Assembly: GCA_021323865.1 (NCBI GenBank)
Contig: JAJPKF010000018.1
Coordinates: 360,984 to 424,983 of the forward strand
Direction of reading: 5' to 3'
DNA length: 64,000 nt
DNA from: Pseudomonadota bacterium
GTDB taxonomy: Bacteria > Chloroflexota > UBA5177 > JAJPKF01
Below the pieces are notes generated by a model, which made no database searches, had not been told where the DNA came from, and saw only the letters and a list, made by a program, of their open reading frames with translations. The translations under genes and the position numbers were made by a program. Of this stretch, positions 1 through 7,679 are shown piece after piece. The stretch's first letter is position 1. Every line of letters begins with the position of its first letter.

Positions 1-1
1 T

Positions 2-442
2 CCGAGGTTGACGGTCCTCGACAACCTCAAGATGGGCGCCTGGACGCGCAAGGATGGTCAGGTCAAGCAGGACATGGATCGCGTCTACGACCTGTTTCCG
101 CGCCTGGCCGAACGCAAGAACCAGCAGGCCGGCACGCTGAGCGGTGGTGAGCAGCAGATGCTGGCAATCGGACGGGCGCTGATGGCTCGACCGCGACTGA
201 TGATCATGGATGAGCCGTCAATGGGCCTCTCTCCCATCTTGACCGAGCGCGTGTTCGACACGGTGGTGGAGATCAACAAGCAGGGAACCACGATCTTCAT
301 GGTCGAGCAGAATGCCTACATGGCCCTGCAAGTGGCCGTGCGGGGCTATGTGCTGCAGACGGGAGAGGTGGTTCTCGCCGACACGGCCCCGAACCTGCTC
401 GCCAGCGACATGGTCCGGAAGGCCTATCTGGGCGAGACGTAG
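2..442 (+). CDS. livF: branched-chain amino acid ABC transporter ATP-binding protein (LivF-type), 5' truncated by window edge
   Basis: This is the C-terminal 146 residues of an ABC ATPase that energises import of branched-chain or similar amino acids at the membrane. The reading frame is open to the window edge, so the Walker A half lies outside. Visible are the signature LSGGEQQMLAIGRAL, Walker B LMIMDEPSMGLSP, and a switch region FMVEQNA in which the usual H-loop His is replaced, as is typical of LivF. It ends with the LivF-like tail RKAYLGE. The TTG at position 8 is only an internal codon: PRLTVLDNL matches the LivF consensus across it. LivG and the permeases would be expected to the left. 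Confidence 0.9.
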   Translation, partial: PRLTVLDNLKMGAWTRKDGQVKQDMDRVYDLFPRLAERKNQQAGTLSGGEQQMLAIGRALMARPRLMIMDEPSMGLSPILTERVFDTVVEINKQGTTIFMVEQNAYMALQVAVRGYVLQTGEVVLADTAPNLLASDMVRKAYLGET

Positions 443-454
443 CGCGGACGAGCG

Positions 455-1189
455 TTAGAAACCGAAGGCAAGCCGTTCCGCGAGCGGCTCGGGCAGCCCG
501 TCCGCGCGCATTTTCTTCTGGGTCTGCTGGATTGGGTACTCGACCCGGTGAAACTCAAACGTGTCGGCCTGAGAGTCATACGTGGCGTAGGCGGCTCGGG
601 GATCTCCGTCTCTGGGCTGTCCGACACTCCCCGGATTCACGATGAGGCGGGCGCTTTGCGTCAGGTCGAGGCTCTGCTCGGGCTCTGGGACGAACACGTC
701 TGTCTCCTTTGTTTCTGTCTGTTGGGTGAAGACACGCGGAACGTGAGTATGGCCTACGAAGCAGAGTTTGGTCGTAAAGCGGGCGAAGTTCTCGGGCGCC
801 TGCGAAAGCCTGTCGAGATACTCCCACACGGGATCCCGCGGGCTGCCGTGGACGAGAGTGACCGACCCCACCTCCTCGACCTGCCCCAGGTTTCGCAAGA
901 ATTGCTCGGTCTCCGAAGACATCACGTCGCGCGTCCACTCAGCCGCGGCCCTCGCCAGGGGATTGAAGGCATTTAGATCCATCTCTCCGAGAGCCGCGAC
1001 GTCATGATTGCCGATGACGGTGGCGAGGTTGGGAAGCTGACGGAGCCGGGCAACGCATTCGTTGGGATTTGGGCCATAGCCGACAATGTCCCCGAGACAA
1101 AGGGTCGCGTCCCACTCTCCGGCCACGCCCAGAACCGCCTCAAATGCCTCCAGGTTGGCGTGAATGTCGGTGATGATGAGATAGCGCAC
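455..1189 (-). CDS. calcineurin-like metallophosphoesterase
   Basis: Predicted two-metal phosphoesterase of the family that includes diadenosine-tetraphosphatase-like and YfcE-like enzymes; the substrate cannot be read from sequence. The metal-binding motifs are complete: D8-I-H10, G33-D34, G60-N61-H62-D63, later VHGSPRDP and GHTHVPRVF. The GTG at 1189, preceded by GGTGGAG, puts the first motif at the usual place (MRYLIITDIHAN). A longer upstream extension would add about 29 residues with no family resemblance. It converges on the livF fragment with a 12-bp gap. It is one of four such enzymes in this window. Confidence 0.85.
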   Translation of the reverse strand: MRYLIITDIHANLEAFEAVLGVAGEWDATLCLGDIVGYGPNPNECVARLRQLPNLATVIGNHDVAALGEMDLNAFNPLARAAAEWTRDVMSSETEQFLRNLGQVEEVGSVTLVHGSPRDPVWEYLDRLSQAPENFARFTTKLCFVGHTHVPRVFTQQTETKETDVFVPEPEQSLDLTQSARLIVNPGSVGQPRDGDPRAAYATYDSQADTFEFHRVEYPIQQTQKKMRADGLPEPLAERLAFGF

Positions 1190-1266
1190 GAAGCTCCACC
1201 CAGTTCGGCTCGGCGAAACACCGGCTGGACAAACACTCAAGAGTAAAGGTCGCCATGCGCATATGC

Positions 1267-1367
1267 GGGGGTGCACGGGGCCCGGTGGTCCTCGCGGTCT
1301 TCAAAATCGTTGCGGGGCGGCCATTGTCGCCGTTCCGGGTGGGTTCGACTCCCATGCACCCCCGCCA
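1267..1367 (+). tRNA. selC: tRNA-Sec (anticodon TCA, selenocysteine)
   Basis: A long tRNA with an 8-bp acceptor stem (GGGGGTGC 1267-1274 pairing GCACCCCC 1356-1363), discriminator G1364 and encoded CCA 1365-1367. The anticodon loop CTTCAAA at 1299-1305 carries TCA at 1301-1303. A long variable arm (about 1312-1335, GGCGGC pairing GTCGCC) and a T arm with loop TTCGACT and 5-bp stem follow. The 8+5 acceptor/T helix and TCA anticodon are the hallmarks of bacterial selenocysteine tRNA, and the layout matches E. coli selC closely. It implies that SelA, SelB, SelD and at least one selenoprotein are encoded elsewhere in the genome; none is recognised in this window. Confidence 0.93.
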
Positions 1368-1457
1368 ACTTGGTCAGTGGCCACCGTCCTGGTGCGATCT
1401 GGCTCATCATGGAAGCAGGTAGGTCGGCGCCAACGACGGCCGGAGGAGGTTGCCACC

Positions 1458-1931
1458 ATGGCAGGACAGCTGAGTCAATCCACTGACCAGGACCTTGACA
1501 AGCTGCGCCGCCTCTCAGCTGCCGACCATGGACTCGCCGTCGTGGTGACGCAGCGGGCCGATGGCGGCCCACTGTGCTCGGTGGTGAACGCAGGGCTGTA
1601 CCGGCATCCCGTCACTGGAGCACCCGTGGTCGCCTTCGTCTCTCGCGGGGACGCGGCGCGTTTGGATCACCTTCGGCGGCGACCTCGAGCGACGTTGGTC
1701 TTCCGGGCCGAATGGGAGTGGATCTCCGTTGAAGGCCAAGCGACGCTCGCTGGCCCGCAGGACCCGATACCGGAGATGTCGATCAGCCTTCCCCAGCTGC
1801 TACGCGAGATCTTTCGGGCGGCGGGTGGAACGCATGACGACTGGGATGAGTACGACCGCGTGATGGCTCGCGAAGGACGAACGGCGGTCATGGTTGGCCT
1901 TGACCGCGTCTATGGGAACCGCTCTACCTGA
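1458..1931 (+). CDS. pyridoxamine 5'-phosphate oxidase-like split-barrel protein (possibly F420-dependent)
   Basis: A 157-residue protein of the FMN/F420-binding split beta-barrel superfamily. The pattern is LSAADHGLAVVVTQRADG, then VVAFVSRGDAARLDHLRRRP, then ATLVFRAEWEWISVEGQATL, as in PPOX-class F420-dependent enzymes. Its substrate is unknown. The ATG at 1458 follows a strong GGAGGAGGT at 1442-1450; the frame extends upstream into the tRNA but that part is not coding. It is monocistronic, lying between tRNA-Sec and a hairpin terminator. Confidence 0.8.
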   Translation: MAGQLSQSTDQDLDKLRRLSAADHGLAVVVTQRADGGPLCSVVNAGLYRHPVTGAPVVAFVSRGDAARLDHLRRRPRATLVFRAEWEWISVEGQATLAGPQDPIPEMSISLPQLLREIFRAAGGTHDDWDEYDRVMAREGRTAVMVGLDRVYGNRST

Positions 1932-1950
1932 TCTCGTTCTCGGCAAGGAA

Positions 1951-1980
1951 AGAGCCCGGCCGTTCTACGGGCCGGGCTCT
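1951..1980. terminator. bidirectional hairpin terminator between convergent genes
   Basis: An 11-bp perfect stem (AGAGCCCGGCC / GGCCGGGCTCT) closes an 8-base loop and lies 19 bp after the PPOX stop and 18 bp before the convergent membrane-protein stop. There is no run of T on the plus side; on the minus strand TTCC follows. It probably acts for both genes. Confidence 0.7.
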
Positions 1981-1998
1981 GAGTAGGGTGGGAAGAGT

Positions 1999-2583
1999 CT
2001 AGGCGACCGGGACCGCCTGGGCGCGCGAGGAGCGGCGGGCGACGGAGCGCTCGCCCTCCTTACGCATAGCGACGAGCAGCTCGAAGAGGAACGCGCCGCA
2101 CACGCCGATCGCCGCCAGCAGCGCGACTATCGCCGCGAGTCCGGCATAGGTGCCAACCGTCCACCATCCGTATGCGTTGAGCAGCATGCTGCGGAGGGTC
2201 GTGCCCTTGAAGATTGTGGCGACGAGGTTCTGCAGCTTCAGGTTCTTGGGATGAGTCATAGCGGCAAGGCTGGCCTGGGAATAGGTCATGCCCATCTCGC
2301 CCAAATGAACCTTGATGAAGTTGTTCGCGTAGGTTCGGGCCTGGTCACCGGTGGTCATCGTCTGCCCGGCGTAGGGGGCCATGGCCTTCTGATTCACCGC
2401 GGGCAGGGCCTTGAACTCGGCGTTCGTCTTCGTCGGGAAGACAATCTGCTGCGCCTTGAGCTCATCGGTGACGGTTGAGTGACTATATGCCGACGCCCAG
2501 AACAGGAAACCCGCTCCGATCGCGAAGATAATCACCATTACCGCCTGGAGGGACATGATGCGCCAGCGAAGCTCGGATGTCAT
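1999..2583 (-). CDS. hypothetical membrane protein with two transmembrane segments
   Basis: A 194-residue protein not recognised as a named family. One hydrophobic helix lies near the N-terminus (about residues 12-32, VMVIIFAIGAGFLFWASAY). A second long hydrophobic stretch is near residues 140-170 (WWTVGTYAGLAAIVALLAAIG), followed by a basic, Arg-rich tail. The middle 100 residues should be extracytoplasmic. The ATG at 2583 follows AAAGGAAG at a good distance; upstream sequence in frame looks non-coding. It is transcribed divergently from the cytochrome b operon. Confidence 0.6.
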   Translation of the reverse strand: MTSELRWRIMSLQAVMVIIFAIGAGFLFWASAYSHSTVTDELKAQQIVFPTKTNAEFKALPAVNQKAMAPYAGQTMTTGDQARTYANNFIKVHLGEMGMTYSQASLAAMTHPKNLKLQNLVATIFKGTTLRSMLLNAYGWWTVGTYAGLAAIVALLAAIGVCGAFLFELLVAMRKEGERSVARRSSRAQAVPVA

Positions 2584-2873
2584 TTCGTCTACTTCCTTTC
2601 GGCTTTTGTTAACTTCACCTCCAGCTTGATATGACTGAGGCGTCGCTCCAATCGGTTCCGGACCCGAGTTCGTAGGCCCATCGGTCTGATCTTCAGGCGG
2701 TGGCCCGAGGGGAGCGGAGCCATGCTCGCTCCCAGGTCGGAAAAGGATCTCAGGCGCCAGCATCCTCGACATCGGGTGAGGACCCGATAGGCGAGGATCT
2801 TTCGAGCGGCCTACGATAGGACGTGCTGCGCCTGAGAGCCAGGCGCGGCAAACAAATTTGGGCGGAGGCACGT

Positions 2874-3014
2874 ATGGACGCACCGGCTCATTACTTTCAC
2901 TGGGGCTTCATCCTCATCTCGACCGCGAATCTGATCGTCATCGCGTTGATGATTCTGGTGTTCGCTGCGGCCATCCTGGTTCCATACCCCTCAGGGAAGG
3001 GTAAGCAACGATGA
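2874..3014 (+). CDS. 46-residue single-pass membrane protein, first gene of cytochrome b operon
   Basis: A short polypeptide with one transmembrane helix (ILISTANLIVIALMILVFAA) and a polar Gly/Lys tail. The ATG at 2874 follows GGCGGAGG. Its TGA overlaps the ATG of the cytochrome b gene (ATGA at 3011-3014), so it is translationally coupled to it. Size and position suggest a small accessory subunit of the membrane complex, like the small subunits of other bc/b6f-type complexes; that role is inferred from context only. Confidence 0.7.
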   Translation: MDAPAHYFHWGFILISTANLIVIALMILVFAAAILVPYPSGKGKQR

Positions 3015-3634
3015 GCTGGACCTCAAGCCTACAGAGGAAGCTGAGTGAGGGTCTGCCCTATGACCAGCTCCTGCCGGACGAGCAGCCGGCATACGTGCAC
3101 AGCTACGTGTATCTGTTTGGGGTGGCGACCATCGGGAGCTTCGTCCTCCTCGTCGTAACGGGAGTGATCCTCGCCGCGTTCGGCCCCCAGTGGTGGCATG
3201 GTGCAGCGGTGGGGCACTTCTTCAACAGCCTGCATTTCTGGGCCGCCCAAGCGTTCTTCTTCTTTATGGTCGTCCACCTGTGGACCGCCTTCTTCCAAGG
3301 AGCGTGGCGAGATGGCCGAGGCTTGACCTGGGTCTCCGGCGTGGTCACCTTTTTGGTGTCGATCGTCACTGCCTTCACCGGTTATGTGTCTCAGCAGAAC
3401 TTTGATTCTCAGTGGATTGCCACGCAAGGGAAGGACGCCATGAACTCGGTCGGCGTCGGCGCATTCTTCAACGTCCTCAACTTCGGTCAAATGTATGGCT
3501 TCCACGTATTCATCATGCCGGTGGTCGTGGCCGGTCTCATGGGCGTGCATCTCACTCTCGTGCGACTCCGGGGCGTCGTGAGACCCTACGACCTACCTGG
3601 GCCGTCGAAGCGGCGAGTATCGGAGGTGGCATGA
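3011..3634 (+). CDS. cytochrome b, N-terminal (b6-type) subunit
   Basis: A 207-residue four-helix diheme cytochrome b subunit expected to oxidise quinol at the membrane. Heme ligand pairs are visible as H75-x13-H89 in the second helix and H165-x14-H180 in the fourth; the x14 spacing is the cytochrome b6 pattern. The helices run about residues 33-57, 72-96, 106-126 and 160-185. It overlaps both neighbours by 4 bp. No Rieske protein or cytochrome c gene is adjacent, so the electron acceptor is unknown. Confidence 0.88.
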   Translation: MSWTSSLQRKLSEGLPYDQLLPDEQPAYVHSYVYLFGVATIGSFVLLVVTGVILAAFGPQWWHGAAVGHFFNSLHFWAAQAFFFFMVVHLWTAFFQGAWRDGRGLTWVSGVVTFLVSIVTAFTGYVSQQNFDSQWIATQGKDAMNSVGVGAFFNVLNFGQMYGFHVFIMPVVVAGLMGVHLTLVRLRGVVRPYDLPGPSKRRVSEVA

Positions 3635-4581
3635 TGGCGACGAAGCGGGCCTATTACGCAGGCGTGCGATTCGCGCCCTACGACCTCGTGAAGGAGTTTG
3701 TCTTCGCCCTTGCCGCCGTGACGGTCCTGGTGATCGTTCTGGCTGCCCTTCTTTCCTCCCCGGACGTGCCTTCGCTCACCATCAAGACTGTTGCCACGCA
3801 AACGCCCCAAAACTACGTCCAGCTGGAGCTCGACTCGCTCGACGGCAACGGCGATGTGGCCGGGTACGGTCCTCCCTACAACCATCAGTCCGGCTCGGTG
3901 CAATATATCGGGCCCGTTTCCGTGCAGAACCTCTTTGGGGTTCATATTCCCGTCAATCCGGCTCGGGACTATGTTCTCGGGCCGCTCGAACAGACACGGC
4001 GCAGCGACCCTGCTTTGGCGGCAGCACTACAGACGTTCAGAACGGCCCCCGCGACGACGCAGTCCAAATGGGAAGCGGCATACAACTCGGCCCTCCTAAA
4101 GGCAAAACAGCAGGGATCGAAGCTGACGATCCCTTCCTGCAGCTGCGGGCCGGTGACCCTCATGATGAGCCGGCTACTGGCGCTGGGCCAGAGCGGCGCC
4201 ATGGACGGCCTCCTCTTGACGAGCCGCCACTTCTATCAGACCGACTACACCAGGCCATTGCTGTTCATGAATTACACGGACGCGATGGCCAACAAGGCGA
4301 CGAAGTACAACCTGCTGGGATCAACCTGGGGAGTCATGAACGAAACGGGGAACTACCCCGGACAGGCGTGGCTCTGGCTATACACGCTGCTCTATCAGAT
4401 CCCGCCGTACACCACGGCTTGGGCCGCCAACACGGACGCGCTCGCCATCCTGACGGTTACGATCCTGAGCCTCTTGCTGCTGCTTCTCCCGTGGATCCCG
4501 GGCCTCAATCGGTTGCCCCGGATCATTCCCGTGTACCGGCTGATCTGGCGGCATCACTATCGAACCGGAGGCAATGGATGA
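3631..4581 (+). CDS. cytochrome b C-terminal/subunit IV-like membrane protein with large extracytoplasmic domain
   Basis: A 316-residue protein. The N-terminus VRFAPYDLVKEFVFAL followed by one helix (about residues 20-42) resembles the start of cytochrome b subunit IV-like proteins. About 220 polar residues follow, with SCSCGP near residue 170, then a hydrophobic C-terminal region (LAILTVTILSLLLLLLPWIPGL) and a basic end. The large central domain is not familiar; the paired Cys could bind a cofactor or form a disulfide. The ATG at 3631 follows CGGAGGTGG and overlaps the cytochrome b stop. It is a likely partner subunit of the b6-type protein. Confidence 0.7.
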   Translation: MMATKRAYYAGVRFAPYDLVKEFVFALAAVTVLVIVLAALLSSPDVPSLTIKTVATQTPQNYVQLELDSLDGNGDVAGYGPPYNHQSGSVQYIGPVSVQNLFGVHIPVNPARDYVLGPLEQTRRSDPALAAALQTFRTAPATTQSKWEAAYNSALLKAKQQGSKLTIPSCSCGPVTLMMSRLLALGQSGAMDGLLLTSRHFYQTDYTRPLLFMNYTDAMANKATKYNLLGSTWGVMNETGNYPGQAWLWLYTLLYQIPPYTTAWAANTDALAILTVTILSLLLLLLPWIPGLNRLPRIIPVYRLIWRHHYRTGGNG

Positions 4582-4823
4582 GATTCGACAGCGCGCTCCA
4601 TCACCTCGCCATGATACTTGCCGCAGGCATGGGTATCGTCGGATTCGGTCTCATCTATGACGGCTTGGCAGATCATGCTGTTCCGTACTTGACGACCGGG
4701 ATTCCGCTGCTGATGCTGGGATTGTGGTGGTCCGGGCGGGACCTCGCGCGAAGTACGGCCGCGGCGCGCCGGCGGAGGCTCCTCCGCGCGCCTCACGCGG
4801 AGCCGCCGTGTCGCCCGACCTGA
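4578..4823 (+). CDS. small two-helix membrane protein in cytochrome b operon
   Basis: An 81-residue protein with two hydrophobic segments (about residues 8-28 and 36-50) and a strongly basic Arg-rich C-terminus that should be cytoplasmic. The ATG at 4578 overlaps the preceding TGA and follows CCGGAGG. It is not recognised as a named family. The coupling suggests a small structural subunit of the cytochrome complex. Confidence 0.6.
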   Translation: MRFDSALHHLAMILAAGMGIVGFGLIYDGLADHAVPYLTTGIPLLMLGLWWSGRDLARSTAAARRRRLLRAPHAEPPCRPT

Positions 4824-4894
4824 GGGTTGTTGCCGAGGATCAAGCGACGGCCGCTCTGGAGCATGGCGAGAATGGACATCGAGGTGCCTCCCCC

Positions 4895-6878
4895 ATGCAA
4901 AGGCCGACCCATCCGGGATTCGCACTTGATCTGAACCGCTTGCGACTGGTTGCCATCGTTGCGCCCGTCGCGTTCCTCGCCGGGGTGGAGGCGGTGAGCG
5001 CCTTCGGGCTCGGCCTTCTGATCTCCAGTCCCGGACTGCGATTCGCGGTTGTTTTTTTGCTCCTGGCGGTCGCGGCGATACCGTTCACCGTTTGGGTATT
5101 CCGGGTGATCGAGCGCCAGCAGCACGATCTGGCGAGGGGAGCCGTCCTTCTCGAGAGCATTCAGGACCACGCCATCATGATGCTTGATCCCGATGGCCGC
5201 GTGGTCTCGTGGGGGCCTGCGGGGGAACAGGTCATGGGCTACGGAGCTGAGGAGATCCTTGGCCGTCCGTATGCGACCTTCTTCCCGCCAGACGCGATCA
5301 GCTCCGGCGACTCCTCAATCGCGACTTGATGTGGCTCGCGCCGAAGGCAGCGTTCATTTCGAGGGCTGGCGCACTCGGAAGGATGGATCGCGCCTTTGGG
5401 GCGAGGCGGTGCTGTCTGCCGTCCGGAGTGGCGAGGGAGTGTTGTTGGGGTTCTCGGAGGTGACCAAAGATGGGAGCGAGCGCGCCGACGCTCGCCGACA
5501 AATCGAGGCCCTGAATGCGCAGCTCACTGAGCGGGTGGAGGATCTGAGGCGTGCGAATGTCGAAGTGCAACAAAGGAATCGCCAGTTGACGGTGGTCAAC
5601 GCGGCCATCGCCGCGATTTCGGAAGCTCTGGATCCGCGTGAAGTCCTCCAGCGCATCGTCGATGCCGCGCGGGAGTTGGTGGGCGCCAGATATGGAGCGC
5701 TGGGAGTTTCGGACGACTCCGGCCGGATCGTGGAGTTCATCACCAGCGGGATCACACCACAGGAGCGGGAGGCCATCGGTCCGCTTCCGCAGGGTCACGG
5801 TCTTCTCGGAGCGCTGATCACCGAGGGTGCGCCGCTGCGGGTGGCAAGGATTCAGGACGATAGGCGTTCGTCGGGCTTTCCGCCCAACCACCCGCCGATG
5901 ACGACCCTCCTGGGGGTTCCAATTCACTTCCAGTCTGAGGCTGTCGGCGACCTGTACCTTACCGACAAGATCTCAGCGGTAGGTGAGGCGGAAGTCGAAT
6001 TTAGCGAGGAGGACGAGCGTCTTCTGATCTTGCTGGCCAATCATGCAGCAGTAGCGATCACGAACTCTCGCCTCTATAACGAGGCCAAGGCGGCGCGGGA
6101 TCGACTGCAGATTTGGAATGAGCGACTCGAGCTGGAGGTCGCGGAGCGAACACGACAGATCGGCGAGCAGAGCAGAGACCTCACTCGTCGGGTCCTTCAA
6201 GCGCAGGAGGAGGAGCGGAAGCGCATTGCGAGAGAGCTGCACGACGAATCCGCCCAGTCGTTGTCCACATTGCTGATCGGCATCGACTTGCTGGAGCAGA
6301 GCTTGTCGGCGGAATCTCAAGGGGCAGTGCGTGAGCCGCTGGATCGGCTGCGCCGCCTTGCGAAGGGCACGCTGGACGAGATCCGTTCGCTCTCTCACGA
6401 TTTGCGACCGACCATCCTCGACGACGTAGGGCTAGAAGCGGCGCTGGAGTGGCTTGGGGCCGAGCTGGCCCAGGGTTTTCGGGGCGAGGTGCGCGTCGAA
6501 GTGGAGCAGGGAGCACGGCAGGCAGGCATCGGCCCCGAGGGGGAGCTGGCCCTGTTCCGCATCGCCCAGGAAGCGCTGAATAATGCTCGAAAGTATGCGC
6601 ACGCATCGGTGATTGAAGTTGGGCTGATCGTCGAGGCCAGGGAGGCCCGGCTCACTGTGCGGGATGACGGAACCGGGTTCGACCTCGCGGCACTGCAGGG
6701 ACCAACGCGTGATGGCGGGCTTGGTCTCTATGGCATGCGCGAGCGCGCGGCCCTGGTTGGGGGTGACTTGGAGATTGAATCGGCACCCGGTCAAGGCACA
6801 CGAATCGACGTGCGCCTCCCGCTGTTGGAAGAGCCGGCGAGTGCGGACTCGGGGAATGCGAGGGACAACACGTGTTGA
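4895..6878 (+). pseudogene. PAS-GAF sensor histidine kinase (NarX/DevS-like), interrupted by a frameshift near 5312
   Basis: Order of parts: two membrane helices (about 4940-5105), PAS domain (5145-5470), coiled coil, GAF domain (5610-6080), HisKA_3 dimerisation helix with ERKRIARELHDE near 6213-6248, and HATPase with DGTGFDL and GLGLYGMRER. The PAS domain is split: the first frame reads to ISSGD at 5311 and then stops at 5329, while the family-typical continuation PQSRLDVARAEG is in the next frame from 5313. Removing one base near 5312 restores a continuous kinase of about 660 residues. The ATG at 4895 is chosen; GTG 4808 is possible. The cognate regulator overlaps the 3' end. It may be a sequencing error or a true lesion. 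Confidence 0.78.
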
Positions 6879-7528
6879 TGGAGACGAAGGTGCTGCTGGT
6901 CGACGACCACGCCATCTTGCGCGACGGGTTGCGAATGGTGCTCGAGGCGCAGCCGCAGATTCGCGTCGTGGGAGAAGCCGGCGATGGCCGGGAAGCGGTT
7001 GAGCTTGCTGAGAAGCTGCAGCCCGACGTCGTGGTCATGGACATCGCCATGCCAACTCTGAATGGGCTCGAGGCGACCCGACAGATCAAGCGTCGCTGGC
7101 CGCAGATCAAGGTCGTGATCCTAACCATGCACGAGAACCAGCAGTATCTGACCCAGATCGTCAAGGCCGGCGCGACCGGGGCAGTTCTGAAGCGGTCGGC
7201 GGGCACTGAGCTGTTGACCGCCGTATCGGCCGCCGCACATGGACAGACCTATTTCTCGCCGGCGATCGCCAGCATGATGCTTGAGGATTATCGGGCCCGA
7301 CTGTCCGAGGGCGACGTGGAAGACCCGGAGATTCTGACCGAACGGGAGCGGGAAGTGCTTCAGCTCGTGGCAGAGGGCAAGACCAATCAGGAAATTGCCG
7401 GCCTGCTCTTCCTTTCAATCAAGACAGTTCAGACACACCGCGCGCACATTATGGAGAAGCTCGGTGTGCACGATCGCACAGACCTGGTGAAGTACGCCAT
7501 CCGGATGGGCATGGTGACGCCGGATTGA
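6878..7528 (+). CDS. NarL/FixJ-family response regulator
   Basis: A 216-residue two-domain regulator. The receiver has the acidic pair D9-D10, phospho-acceptor D55 (VVVMDIAMPTLNG) and a Lys in VLKRS. A LuxR-type helix-turn-helix follows: LTEREREVLQLVAEGKTN and IAGLLFLSIKTVQTHRAHIM. The ATG at 6878 overlaps the kinase TGA; in-frame GTG 6872 and TTG 6875 lie immediately upstream. It is the evident partner of the kinase. Its targets probably include the cytochrome operon or the acetate kinase/phosphoketolase genes 150 bp downstream, but no binding site was identified. Confidence 0.9.
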   Translation: METKVLLVDDHAILRDGLRMVLEAQPQIRVVGEAGDGREAVELAEKLQPDVVVMDIAMPTLNGLEATRQIKRRWPQIKVVILTMHENQQYLTQIVKAGATGAVLKRSAGTELLTAVSAAAHGQTYFSPAIASMMLEDYRARLSEGDVEDPEILTEREREVLQLVAEGKTNQEIAGLLFLSIKTVQTHRAHIMEKLGVHDRTDLVKYAIRMGMVTPD

Positions 7529-7679
7529 TTCCGGTAACCATTCGGGTCGGCGGGTTTCAGGGGGGCTTCGAGGTTAGCGCGACCAATTCCGGCTTCTTGC
7601 CGGCAGTTGCAGCATGGATGAGATGGGTCAGTTTCACTCCCGACCTGACGTTGATCCTGGGAACGATCACTCCTGCGCG

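Noticed and set aside
1263..1457. Longer N-terminus for the PPOX-like protein running back through the tRNA
   Set aside because: The tRNA-Sec gene occupies this stretch, and ATG 1458 has a strong ribosome site and family-consistent start.
5300..5330. The TGA ending the first kinase frame as a selenocysteine codon
   Set aside because: Reading through TGA in the same frame gives no PAS-like sequence; the homologous continuation is in another frame, so a frameshift explains it.
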